The translations under genes and the position numbers were made by a program. From Ignatzschineria sp. (GTDB lineage: Bacteria; Pseudomonadota; Gammaproteobacteria; Cardiobacteriales; Wohlfahrtiimonadaceae), in assembly GCA_030151245.1 (NCBI GenBank), contig JASLEF010000102.1:1-8120 (forward strand): a stretch of DNA of 8,120 nucleotides. The letters run 5' to 3'. The notes under the pieces were generated by a model. That model had not been told where the DNA came from. It ran no database searches and saw only the letters and a program-made list of their open reading frames with translations. Positions 1-6,123 of this stretch are shown here, in pieces (position 1 is the first letter of the stretch; each line of letters opens with the position of its first letter).

Positions 1-698
1 TTCATACGATCAAGTTTCGTATTAAAGAATCCAGCCGCCGTTACTGATGCAGCTTTTCCCTCACCAACCCATGTAGCAGAGCCTCCAAGGCTTTGCCCAG
101 GGACTAAAACATTAAATGGAATCTCACGTAAATTAGGAATTCCATTTGCACCAAATTTACCAAGAATAGTTGCCGGCAAAAGAAGTTCAATAAACTCTTT
201 AGATGCCTCTTTACCTTCGGTTAATGCACCGGCCCATTCGGTGCTTTGAGTTGTTGCTGGAGACACGGCCGCCTTCACAAGATTGAGAAGTCGATTGTCA
301 TTTGTTTTCTTTGCATCATTTTCTGCAAAGATAATAGCATCAGAAGCAGAACCTTTTGCTCGAGCCAAAGTTTTCACTAAACGGGCAAACATTACTCCTT
401 TTTCTAAATTAGGAGTTACAACACGAACGCTTGACTGTCCTTGTCGAGAGCCATGCCCAGACTTTTCAGTAGTTCCATCAATAGGCTCCGCTGATGCTTG
501 ATCTTCAACATTCGCGTCGCGGTAATATTTTAAATCAACTTCGATAGTCTTAATACTGTCGTCCAACTCTTGAATCTCAGCTACTTCATTCTCTGAAAGA
601 GTAAGTCCTTCGTCCGCAACCTTCTTTAAAATTGCCGTTTTTGAATCTTGAGCTTTTTTCTTGGCAGCTTCGAGCCCTTTAATGTGCTTTGCAAACAT
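1..698 (-). CDS. Major capsid protein, HK97 fold (C-terminus beyond window)
   Basis: This is the structural shell protein of a tailed-phage head. The 232 visible residues begin at ATG 698, with a good Shine-Dalgarno (AAGGA) 12 bases downstream of the protease stop. Residues 1-60 are charged and helical (LEAAKKKAQDSK, then ELDDSIKTIEVDL), as expected for the N-terminal delta/scaffold domain that the prohead protease removes. A Gly/Ser/Gln-rich linker follows (about 73-92). Next comes a helical stretch (FARLVKTLARAKG, about 104-116), which I recall from many phage capsid proteins. KAAVSPATTQSTEWAGALTE (142-161) and ATWVGEGKAA (208-217) match the conserved entry into the HK97-fold domain. The frame is open to base 1, so the remaining domains lie outside the window. 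The cleavage site was not located. Family assignment is strong and position after the protease agrees. Confidence 0.93.
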   Translation of the reverse strand, partial: MFAKHIKGLEAAKKKAQDSKTAILKKVADEGLTLSENEVAEIQELDDSIKTIEVDLKYYRDANVEDQASAEPIDGTTEKSGHGSRQGQSSVRVVTPNLEKGVMFARLVKTLARAKGSASDAIIFAENDAKKTNDNRLLNLVKAAVSPATTQSTEWAGALTEGKEASKEFIELLLPATILGKFGANGIPNLREIPFNVLVPGQSLGGSATWVGEGKAASVTAAGFFNTKLDRM

Positions 699-710
699 AT
701 CTGTTTCCTT

Positions 711-1304
711 TTAATAAATTTGAATAACTTTCTTCTTATTGGTCGAAGCGCCGACCGATTTACGAGTATGATCAATCTTAATAGGTAACGCCCTTTGTTG
801 TTGATCTAAACTCTTAATCTCTGTGATAATTGCATCTGAGTTAGCCGGTATGGTTACTAGCGATAACTCATAACATTCCCATTCTTGAATATGCATGCCG
901 TATGTTTCATCAATCCATGCATACTTCAATGTTCTAAATCCAATAGATAAACAGCGAACTAAGTCATATTGAATAGAGTGAATAGCTTCATCTACTCGCT
1001 TCTTAAGCTCGCCCTCTTCTTTGATGTAAGGGATTTTAGCGGTAAATCTCACCCCCTCTTCTGTAGCCTCTTCAAAGTAAACATGACCTACAGGTTCTGC
1101 ATGTCGATGCTGCCAAAGTAGCGGCACTGGGTTTTCAAACTCAATCCCCTTGGGTTCAACAACATCTCCATGACGATCTGTTTTCGGAGTTGTCGCGATT
1201 CCTGAAAAAATAAAGAAACCATCTTTATCCTCAAAATTTTTAACCGATATAACTGAATAAGCTCGATTATTTTTATTCAGCTTATCTTTCAAATCTTTGC
1301 TCAT
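711..1304 (-). CDS. HK97-type prohead protease
   Basis: This is the head maturation serine protease (HK97 gp4 / U35 type), which cleaves the capsid delta domain and itself inside the prohead. It is 197 residues, the usual size. The family signatures are present: a catalytic His in PLLWQHRHAEPVG (His66 or His68), the catalytic Ser in RCLSIGF (Ser120) and the third-residue block ELSLVTIPANSDA (Glu146 region). The early GDVVEPKG motif (46-53) is also typical. ATG 1304 has an AAGGAAAG ribosome binding site and lies 11 bases after the TerL stop. The Lys/Arg-rich C-terminal tail (about 176-193) probably helps recruit it into the prohead, which is inference. It sits directly between TerL and capsid, with no portal gene before it. 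Confidence 0.94.
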   Translation of the reverse strand: MSKDLKDKLNKNNRAYSVISVKNFEDKDGFFIFSGIATTPKTDRHGDVVEPKGIEFENPVPLLWQHRHAEPVGHVYFEEATEEGVRFTAKIPYIKEEGELKKRVDEAIHSIQYDLVRCLSIGFRTLKYAWIDETYGMHIQEWECYELSLVTIPANSDAIITEIKSLDQQQRALPIKIDHTRKSVGASTNKKKVIQIY

Positions 1305-1315
1305 TGCTTCTTTCC

Positions 1316-2950
1316 TTATATAAAGAATAATTTTGGCTCTTTCTTGACCTCTTCAGGCTCTTTTAAAGAAGCCCCGATGGCCATACCAAAAGCCTGTATT
1401 CCATCTATTCGCCCTGTTGTTTTTCGTTTCTCTAACTTTATGTTTCCGGCAGCATCCTCAACCGAAATTGCATTGAAGGAGCACATGTTCAAAACAGGAT
1501 GATCCCCATGATTAATCTTGTGGTTCAGGATGTACTCAGTCATTTTTTTCAAAGCTGGGTCCATATCCTTAAACCCTTGACCATATTCAACAAAGCACTC
1601 ATCAATTTCTGCCTCAGAAACCCCTGCCTCTAACAAAGCTCTTTTGAAAAAGACAAATCTCCATCTATCAAAACCTATCTTTAGATCAGTAAACCAAAGA
1701 CCATGATCTTCAAGTATTTCAATCAACTGATAGGCAACGAAGTCATAATCAACAGTTGCGCCAGGCGTTGTCATAATGAAACCTTCATCACGCCAAAAAA
1801 GATAAGGCGCTCTATCAGTCTTATCTCTCTCTTCAATCTTATGATTAGGCATCCAAAAATAAGGATAGACCTCAACCTTCTCATCAATCCCAATCAAGAC
1901 AAATGACGTTAAGTCAGTGTTATGAGATAAGTCGAATCCGCCAAATATTCGCATCTTCTTTTTATCTAAAACTGCTGGCTTAGCATTACACTGCTTCCAC
2001 TCATCCGCTTGGATAAAAGCATCATTCGACACAATTCTTTGATTAAGCTGATATCTGCGAAATGTATTTGCTAATCTTGGAGATCGAGAGGCTTTATCCG
2101 CCTCGCTTCTTAGATACTTTAGATCCTTAAACTCCCCTAATGCGGGATTCGCATTGAGCCATTGCTCTTCATCAAGCAGATCACAATCTTTATCAGCCTC
2201 ATATAAATGACACACCTTATCTTTAGGCTGATGTTCAATTGCATCATCAATATCCAATGAAAAGTAATCGTGGTCTGTTTCTGACTGCGTGCTTATCGTG
2301 ATTCGCAGAGGATCATCATAAGCACCGCCAGCCGTTGTGATTGCTTCAATAAAGTCTGAAGAATTACCTTTTATTTGCCCAGCTTCATCAATAATCGTTA
2401 AAACCGGGTTATTACCATGGGCTGTCTTTCCCTCAGCACTAATAGCCTTATACTCCGCATTTACAGCCAGACCTAAAAGCAATCTATGAGAAGGCGTTGG
2501 TCTAATAAAACTCCTTAGTTCATCGGAAAGCTCTGCACAATTTGAAGCAGCTCTATATACCTCAGATGCCTGTTCTCTACTCATTGCACCAGAAATAACT
2601 CGAGAGTTAAGCTTTGCCTCTGGTCCTACAATATGCCCAAGCACTAAAAAAGCGATTAATCCTGTTTTCCCGTTCTTTCGAGCAATGGATAGAATCGCTT
2701 CAGTTGTTTGATAAGGATTGTCATAAACGGCGTAAATAAAAACTTCTTGAAACAGTGTTAACTTTGCCGGCTGTCCTGCGAGCTTTCCTTCAGGAATTAC
2801 ACAGTACTCTTCAATAAAGGAGCACATGCGCTCTGCCCTCGTTAGTATGTCGAATGACAGATCTCGCCAGTTTCTAACTTTTGGTATTGGCCCGCTCTTA
2901 ATTGCCTTAAGAATAAAACTAGGCAACTCTATATAACGGGGTTCATCCAT
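1316..2950 (-). CDS. terL: Terminase large subunit (TerL, HK97-like)
   Basis: This is the DNA-packaging motor: an ATPase that drives DNA into the prohead, with a C-terminal RNase H-like nuclease that cuts genome ends. It is 544 residues and appears full length. Visible motifs are the Walker A variant SIARKNGKT (88-96), Walker B LTIIDEAG (184-191) and coupling motif ITISTQSE (217-224). The three expected nuclease acidic residues are in FGGFDLSHNTD (Asp340), KIGFDRWR (Asp428) and GRIDGIQA (Asp516). The lysine-rich tail LKEPEEVKKEPK (529-540) may contact the portal or small subunit (inference). The start codon ATG 2950 overlaps the TerS stop by 8 bases, indicating translational coupling. Nothing looks broken. 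Confidence 0.96.
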   Translation of the reverse strand: MDEPRYIELPSFILKAIKSGPIPKVRNWRDLSFDILTRAERMCSFIEEYCVIPEGKLAGQPAKLTLFQEVFIYAVYDNPYQTTEAILSIARKNGKTGLIAFLVLGHIVGPEAKLNSRVISGAMSREQASEVYRAASNCAELSDELRSFIRPTPSHRLLLGLAVNAEYKAISAEGKTAHGNNPVLTIIDEAGQIKGNSSDFIEAITTAGGAYDDPLRITISTQSETDHDYFSLDIDDAIEHQPKDKVCHLYEADKDCDLLDEEQWLNANPALGEFKDLKYLRSEADKASRSPRLANTFRRYQLNQRIVSNDAFIQADEWKQCNAKPAVLDKKKMRIFGGFDLSHNTDLTSFVLIGIDEKVEVYPYFWMPNHKIEERDKTDRAPYLFWRDEGFIMTTPGATVDYDFVAYQLIEILEDHGLWFTDLKIGFDRWRFVFFKRALLEAGVSEAEIDECFVEYGQGFKDMDPALKKMTEYILNHKINHGDHPVLNMCSFNAISVEDAAGNIKLEKRKTTGRIDGIQAFGMAIGASLKEPEEVKKEPKLFFI

Positions 2951-3413
2951 TTACAATACGACCTCCTCCTGCCAATAAAGATCCTCGACCCTTCGTGATT
3001 TCTTGAGCTTCTCTGACTCCTCTGTTCTTTCCTCTTGCGTCCTTAGCTCTTCCGCCAGTTGCTTCAGAATGAACATGAATTATTCTTGAAAGCCTGATTG
3101 ATAAATCAGTCTCCTTAATCTTTGCATCAATTTTAGGATTTGGAATTGTAGTGCTAGTTCCTTCCTTTTTGACTACAACTCCTTCGGCGCGAATATCTTC
3201 TGTCAGCTCTTGTATCGTAGCTTGAGAGATTGCAAGGTTTGCAGCTTGAATCAGATCAAATTCAGTCCAGGTATCGTACGCTTTAGATCTCATGATCGCT
3301 CGCCAGAAATGCATTTCAAAATCTGTCAGCTCTATAAAATCCGGCGGGCTATGAATTTTGTTAGCTTGCTCAAATGCGTTGATAGCACCGGCAGCGGTAT
3401 CAATTTTACTCAT
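2943..3413 (-). CDS. Probable terminase small subunit (TerS)
   Basis: TerS recognises the packaging site and stimulates TerL. This 156-residue protein is assigned mainly by position, directly upstream of and overlapping TerL, and by architecture. An N-terminal part with aromatic and helical segments (DFEMHFWRAI, 31-40) is followed by a helix-turn-helix-like stretch (EFDLIQAANLAISQATIQEL, 51-70). A middle segment with a 'PNPKID' motif comes next, then a basic, Gly-rich tail (121-154). I chose ATG 3413, which has AAGGG at good spacing. A GTG at 3461 would extend the frame through the alternating GC tract and lacks a binding site, so it is unlikely. Specific family (for example P27-like) cannot be settled by eye. 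Confidence 0.82.
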   Translation of the reverse strand: MSKIDTAAGAINAFEQANKIHSPPDFIELTDFEMHFWRAIMRSKAYDTWTEFDLIQAANLAISQATIQELTEDIRAEGVVVKKEGTSTTIPNPKIDAKIKETDLSIRLSRIIHVHSEATGGRAKDARGKNRGVREAQEITKGRGSLLAGGGRIVNG

Positions 3414-3443
3414 AAAAACCCTTGACAAATACAAATAAATAAA

Positions 3444-3463
3444 GCACGCATGCGCGCGCACGC
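3444..3463. other. 20-base alternating purine-pyrimidine tract with 10-base palindrome
   Basis: These 20 bases alternate purine and pyrimidine without a break. They contain the perfect palindrome TGCGCGCGCA (3451-3460) and, next to it, GCATGC (3448-3453). Such tracts can adopt Z-DNA under supercoiling. It sits in the non-coding gap just upstream of TerS, where cos-type phages usually carry their packaging recognition and cleavage sequences. Assigning it to a cos region is inference from position and symmetry. The rest of the gap (3464-3515) is G-rich on the plus strand near 3497-3508, and no convincing promoter was seen in it. Confidence 0.45.
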
Positions 3464-3502
3464 CTGAGCCAAAATGTCCAAAGCAATAAAGAAAAGGTTA
3501 GG

Positions 3503-3545
3503 GGGTGGTAAACAAGGGAGCGATCCTGAAACCAGAATCACTCCC
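3503..3545 (-). terminator. Rho-independent terminator at the end of the lysis/HNH unit
   Basis: Read on the minus strand, GGGAGTGATTCTG pairs with CAGGATCGCTCCC around a GTTT loop (hairpin 3516-3545). That gives 13 pairs, two of them G-U wobbles. It is followed by TTGTTT. The two wobbles would be C/A mismatches on the plus strand, so the structure is built for minus-strand RNA. The HNH stop codon (TGA, 3538-3540) lies inside the left arm. The U-tract is interrupted, so termination may be partial. Confidence 0.75.
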
Positions 3546-3861
3546 CCCCGGGTACTTGAATAGGATACCCGTCAGCACCAAATCTTATCTTGGCTTTACC
3601 ACCAGCTTCTTCCCTTGCTTTATCGCTGTCATGACATCGTTTACATAAAGGTTGAAGGTTACCTTCATCCCAAAACAACTTCTTATTCCCCTTATGAGGC
3701 ATGATATGATCCGCAACCGTAGCCTCAACTAGGCGATTCTCTCGTCTTTTGCAGTAGGCACAATAAGGACAACGATCTAATAACCTCTTTCTCATCAACT
3801 TCCAGCGTGAAGTTGAATACCATGAGCGCCAAAAGCGCCCATTACTATTTTTGTTAATCAA
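3538..3861 (-). CDS. HNH endonuclease, terminase-associated type
   Basis: This is a small metal-dependent HNH nuclease. From the preferred start it has 107 residues. The segment WRSWYSTSRWKLMRKRLL (11-28) is followed by zinc knuckles CPYCAYC (31-37) and CKRC (73-76). The catalytic core is ADHIMPHKGN (His52), GNLQPLC (Asn68) and CHDSDKA (His77), a complete HNH motif. Phage HNH proteins next to terminase genes are known to act with TerL at cos sites (HK97 gp74 is the model), and this one lies just before TerS. The start is uncertain. TTG 3861 overlaps the previous stop by 8 bases with GGAAAG upstream, while TTG 3891 would add 10 residues. No ATG is available in frame before the domain. Confidence 0.88.
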   Translation of the reverse strand: MINKNSNGRFWRSWYSTSRWKLMRKRLLDRCPYCAYCKRRENRLVEATVADHIMPHKGNKKLFWDEGNLQPLCKRCHDSDKAREEAGGKAKIRFGADGYPIQVPGGE

Positions 3862-4039
3862 CTTTAATCTTTCCGACCCAATGCAGGTCAATACTTAATT
3901 TCTTGAATGGAATTGTTTCAGTATCATTACTTACTGTGACCGATGTAAAATTCAACACCTCAGCTTTAGTTTTCTTATCTCGAACATTTAACACTCCTTG
4001 ACTATCAAAGAACGCCTCTAACTCAATATAATCACTCAC
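3854..4039 (-). CDS. Small phage protein of unknown function (61 aa)
   Basis: I do not recognise this protein. It is acidic at the N-terminus (MSDYIELEAFFDSQG) with a beta-rich pattern and alternating hydrophobics (VLNFTSVTVS, then LSIDLHWVGKIKVD). It has no membrane segment or Cys. The start is GTG 4039 with a strong GAGGT site 8 bases upstream, and it overlaps the previous gene's stop by 8 bases. The HNH start overlaps its own end. This tight packing argues that it is translated. Its role in the cassette is unknown. Confidence 0.72.
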   Translation of the reverse strand: MSDYIELEAFFDSQGVLNVRDKKTKAEVLNFTSVTVSNDTETIPFKKLSIDLHWVGKIKVD

Positions 4040-4643
4040 GAATAATACCTCTTGAAGCTTTGCGTAGATCTAATCGAACAGCACTTGTTGCAATCTGATC
4101 TCTATCGAAATACACACTAATAACGCCGATCATATTTCCACTTGTTGGTGGCACAGGTACTGAGCAAACATGAGTCACATCGCCATCATCTGCAATCCTT
4201 CTCTCTACTTCCGAGTGGGATTCAAATACACTGCAGACAACATGACCTTCAAGTAGATAAGTCATATCCAACCTATTACGCTCACTCGCATACAACGGTG
4301 CTGATTTTCCAACCCATGACGTTGTTACGTGCTCACCACCATCCGAATCATAAGCAAACAGAACAGTCTTGGCAGCTTGATTACCACTAATATCAGTAGC
4401 CCAAACAACCACACTTTTTGCCCCCAAGCCATCAATCAAATCTTGAGACTCAACTAAGAACTTGTCAGGACAGAAATGCGACTCGAGGTTTCTCATATCA
4501 ATCAATCTAGCCACAGAGCTTTGAACTGGTCCGCTTGTAACTACTAGTGTCGCAACTGTAAACACTACTGCTATCCATGTGGTGATCACCGTTCCTTTCC
4601 ATGTCTTAGGGAACTTCTCCATTAAGCTTGCTAGTTTTACCAT
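4032..4643 (-). CDS. Membrane-anchored protein of unknown function in lysis cassette (203 aa)
   Basis: I do not recognise the family. A basic N-terminus (KFPKTWKG) precedes one hydrophobic helix (about 18-36, TVITTWIAVVFTVATLVVTS). Residues 37-203, about 165 residues, follow. By the positive-inside rule they would lie in the periplasm. Cys58, Cys137 and Cys160 fall after the helix and could form a disulfide. The segment THVCSVPVPPTSGNMIGVISVYFDRD (157-182, shown here only as landmarks Cys160, Gly173 and Asp180) resembles strand patterns of GAF/PAS-like sensor folds; that is a weak, by-eye impression. ATG 4643 shares its A with the o-spanin TAA (TAATG) and has a strong GAGGG site, so expression is coupled to the spanins. 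Confidence 0.78.
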   Translation of the reverse strand: MVKLASLMEKFPKTWKGTVITTWIAVVFTVATLVVTSGPVQSSVARLIDMRNLESHFCPDKFLVESQDLIDGLGAKSVVVWATDISGNQAAKTVLFAYDSDGGEHVTTSWVGKSAPLYASERNRLDMTYLLEGHVVCSVFESHSEVERRIADDGDVTHVCSVPVPPTSGNMIGVISVYFDRDQIATSAVRLDLRKASRGIIRE

Positions 4644-4927
4644 TACAGTCCCTCGCAGTACTTAACGTAACGTGAATTGTGAGTGGCCACATCTTCCTTG
4701 GTCGACTTACTCAAGACATCACTGCGATCAATCAACACCTTCTTCCAACCTGCACAATTAATGGCTCGGTAATCAATTTCGGTATGAATCGGTTTGCTCG
4801 AGCACGCTATCAATATCAGACTCAGAAGCGCTACTGATGCTACTTGCAGCATTTTTTGTTTCTGTTTCTTGATCTGCAATGAATTGTCGCTCTTCTGATT
4901 TTGATTTATGCTGTTTGATTTCGTCAT
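4643..4927 (-). CDS. o-spanin-like outer-membrane lipoprotein (Rz1 type), nested in Rz
   Basis: This is the outer-membrane subunit of the spanin complex that fuses inner and outer membranes in the last step of lysis. The 94-residue frame starts at ATG 4927 behind GAGAAGAAAG. It has a long basic N-region (KKQKQK, 20-25), a hydrophobic stretch and a clear lipobox LIAC with Cys42 as the lipidated residue. Ser follows at +2, which favours outer-membrane sorting. Its first 155 bases overlap the i-spanin gene in another frame. The mature part is unusual for Rz1: it is not proline-rich. It has a C-x2-W ... S-x-DVLS ... T ... HN-x2-Y-x3-C pattern (Cys58, Trp61, His83, Asn84, Cys91). I recall this pattern from small proteins of phage lysis regions. 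An alternative start at ATG 4852 would give a shorter signal peptide. Confidence 0.82.
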   Translation of the reverse strand: MTKSNSINQNQKSDNSLQIKKQKQKMLQVASVALLSLILIACSSKPIHTEIDYRAINCAGWKKVLIDRSDVLSKSTKEDVATHNSRYVKYCEGL

Positions 4928-5027
4928 CTTTCTTCTCAAGCTCCCGATTCTTCTGACGAATTAAGAGCATTAAAAAAGCGCCAATGGCGCTCGTAACTGT
5001 TACTAATACTGATAAGATCTTATTCAT
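4773..5027 (-). CDS. i-spanin-like inner-membrane protein (Rz type)
   Basis: This is the inner-membrane subunit of the spanin pair. The 84 residues start at ATG 5027 with GAGAAAAGATC just upstream, overlapping the holin stop by 8 bases. One N-terminal helix (KILSVLVTVTSAIGAFLMLL, 3-22) is followed by a charged coiled-coil-like region (RQKNRELEKKDDEIKQHKSK, 25-44). A Ser-rich acidic tail ends the protein. It is shorter than lambda Rz, but the architecture and nested Rz1 partner fit. A longer frame reaching back to 5093 lies inside the holin gene and is less likely. Class assignment is strong, although sequence family was not verified. Confidence 0.84.
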   Translation of the reverse strand: MNKILSVLVTVTSAIGAFLMLLIRQKNRELEKKDDEIKQHKSKSEERQFIADQETETKNAASSISSASESDIDSVLEQTDSYRN

Positions 5028-5277
5028 GATCTTTTCTCTTTTGCATTGTATCGACAACGCCTTTCGATATTGTTGTACCTGCACCGGCACCAATCATCGT
5101 AATAAAAAACACTTCCGCAAAACTCGCTTGAACGATCACTGCATAAGTAGTCAAAAGAATACCAGCAACAGATGTCATAAAGAGAGTAGTTTTATTAAGA
5201 TCAAGCCGAAGTTCGCCATCACTTGATCTCCCTTGCAGCATTCTTAATAGCTCTTTCATGATTAATCGCTTGAACAT
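5020..5277 (-). CDS. Putative holin (two membrane helices)
   Basis: Holins oligomerise in the inner membrane and open it at the lysis time, releasing the amidase. This 85-residue protein has a charged N-terminus (KELLRMLQGRSSDGELRLDL). Two hydrophobic segments follow (about 31-50, TTLFMTSVAGILLTTYAVIV, and 54-70, AEVFFITMIGAGAGTTI). The tail is basic (MQKRKDHE). Length, helix count, charged tail and position between amidase and spanins all fit a class II-type holin. Neither possible start has a visible Shine-Dalgarno. ATG 5277 overlaps the previous gene by 16 bases, and ATG 5259 begins 2 bases after its stop. Translation therefore probably depends on coupling. Holins share little sequence, so the call is by architecture. 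Confidence 0.72.
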   Translation of the reverse strand: MFKRLIMKELLRMLQGRSSDGELRLDLNKTTLFMTSVAGILLTTYAVIVQASFAEVFFITMIGAGAGTTISKGVVDTMQKRKDHE

Positions 5278-5633
5278 GATGAGCTGCTAGAATCGCTACT
5301 GGATGAGCTAGAGCCATAGCACCCCGAGCTATAACCACCGGTATAACTACCTGATGATCCGCTTTCAGATGCCGACAAGACAGATGCTAAAACCAATGCA
5401 TCTGATCCGCTATCCCGATTAGTTAAAGCTGCTCTTGTTAAGCCTGCTACAGACCTACGAGAAGCAGAAATTCCGTTCAAATCTTGTTTAACTCTCAGTC
5501 GATTTTCTAAACGATCTTTATCCCGGCTCGCCATCTCGAGTTTGATCTTTTTACTAACTCTATATGACCAATAAGTAAGAAAAAGAAAATAAATACCGAT
5601 AGCGATACAAGCAATTGCAAATAACACTTTCAT
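5262..5633 (-). CDS. Single-helix membrane protein with Ser-rich tail, lysis cassette
   Basis: This is a 123-residue protein with one N-terminal hydrophobic helix (VLFAIACIAIGIYFLFLTYW, 3-22) and then a basic, helical region (about 26-60). The C-terminus (about 79-123) is dominated by Ser, Gly and Tyr, ending SSSSSSDSSSSSCSSD, with Cys105 and Cys120. The serine run uses mixed codons (AGC, AGT, TCA, TCT), so it is not a simple DNA repeat. ATG 5633 has a strong AGGAG site and begins 1 base after the amidase stop. Its place between amidase and holin suggests a lysis accessory or second holin/antiholin, but that is inference. Low-complexity tails like this are rare in holins. Confidence 0.75.
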   Translation of the reverse strand: MKVLFAIACIAIGIYFLFLTYWSYRVSKKIKLEMASRDKDRLENRLRVKQDLNGISASRRSVAGLTRAALTNRDSGSDALVLASVLSASESGSSGSYTGGYSSGCYGSSSSSSDSSSSSCSSD

Positions 5634-5634
5634 T

Positions 5635-6084
5635 TTAGGCTCCTACAATCATTCTCATATCATTGAGATCTTCATTAATGTACGCATACTCGATCTTAAC
5701 TTTAAAGCTCGGACATGCCTTTGCATTCGTATAATCGTTATGACCAGAGATAGGCGCATTAAACGAATAAGCAAGATAGGTCAGCAATTTATCCAGTGAC
5801 TCCTTCTGCTCTGCGGTTCTGGTATCTTTCGGCTTCATGTCAGCATCAACACCACCCACATAACAGACGCCAATTGAATCAGCATTGTGACCAATAGTAT
5901 GTGCACCTATTTGATTCAGAGGACGCGCCGCATAGATAGAGCCATCAGTATCAACAATAAAGTGATAACCGACATCTTTCCAACCATTGCCATCAACATG
6001 CCATTTTCTAAAGTCAGCAAGTGAATGCGGTCGACCCTCTGGAGTTGCTGAGCAGTGAACGATGATTTTATTAATTTTTCTCAT
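5635..6084 (-). CDS. Endolysin: N-acetylmuramoyl-L-alanine amidase (T7 lysozyme type)
   Basis: This is a zinc amidase that cuts the bond between muramic acid and L-Ala in peptidoglycan. It has 149 residues, close to T7 lysozyme, and a single catalytic domain with no binding module or signal peptide, so it needs a holin for export. Landmarks are IIVHCSATPEG (zinc His10), VGYHFIVDTDG (Tyr40), GAHTIGHNADSIGVCYVGG (60-78) and GHNDYTNAKACPSF (zinc His115, catalytic Lys122, zinc Cys124). The start ATG 6084 gives the canonical MRKINKIIVHCSAT beginning, with a weak GAGA 8 bases before it. An in-frame ATG at 6141 would translate through a terminator hairpin and is rejected. The gene opens the lysis cassette. 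Confidence 0.95.
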   Translation of the reverse strand: MRKINKIIVHCSATPEGRPHSLADFRKWHVDGNGWKDVGYHFIVDTDGSIYAARPLNQIGAHTIGHNADSIGVCYVGGVDADMKPKDTRTAEQKESLDKLLTYLAYSFNAPISGHNDYTNAKACPSFKVKIEYAYINEDLNDMRMIVGA

Positions 6085-6099
6085 TTTATTTATCTCATT

Positions 6100-6123
6100 A
6101 AAAAAGCCCCTGTTACGGGGCTT
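6100..6123 (-). terminator. Strong rho-independent terminator after the two-helix membrane protein gene
   Basis: On the minus strand AAGCCCC, a GTAACA loop and GGGGCTT form a 7-pair stem (6104-6123). An uninterrupted T6 (6100-6105) follows and overlaps the stem foot. The plus strand has no T-run after the stem, so it acts on minus-strand transcription. It lies 25 bases after the 251-residue gene and 15 bases before the amidase ATG. Transcription of the lysis genes from upstream must therefore pass it, by read-through or antitermination. Confidence 0.9.

Noticed and set aside
283..501. 72-residue plus-strand frame
   Set aside because: It lies antisense inside the capsid gene, whose conserved protein is clear. 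No ribosome binding site or recognisable protein feature.
3422..3427. Perfect TTGACA on the plus strand as a -35 element
   Set aside because: No -10 hexamer at 15-19 bases downstream, and it would drive transcription against all neighbouring genes.
3414..3461. N-terminal extension of TerS to GTG 3461
   Set aside because: It reads through the alternating GC tract without a binding site, while ATG 3413 has AAGGG at proper spacing.
3497..3518. G-quadruplex on the plus strand (GG, GGGGG, GG, GGG runs)
   Set aside because: Only two-quartet runs are possible, and the last runs belong to the terminator arm. Too weak to call.
4142..4390. 82-residue plus-strand frame
   Set aside because: Antisense to the 203-residue lysis-cassette gene, rich in His as a frame artefact, and without a ribosome binding site.
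5028..5093. N-terminal extension of the i-spanin to 5093
   Set aside because: It lies inside the holin gene and places charged residues before the membrane helix. ATG 5027 has a good ribosome binding site.
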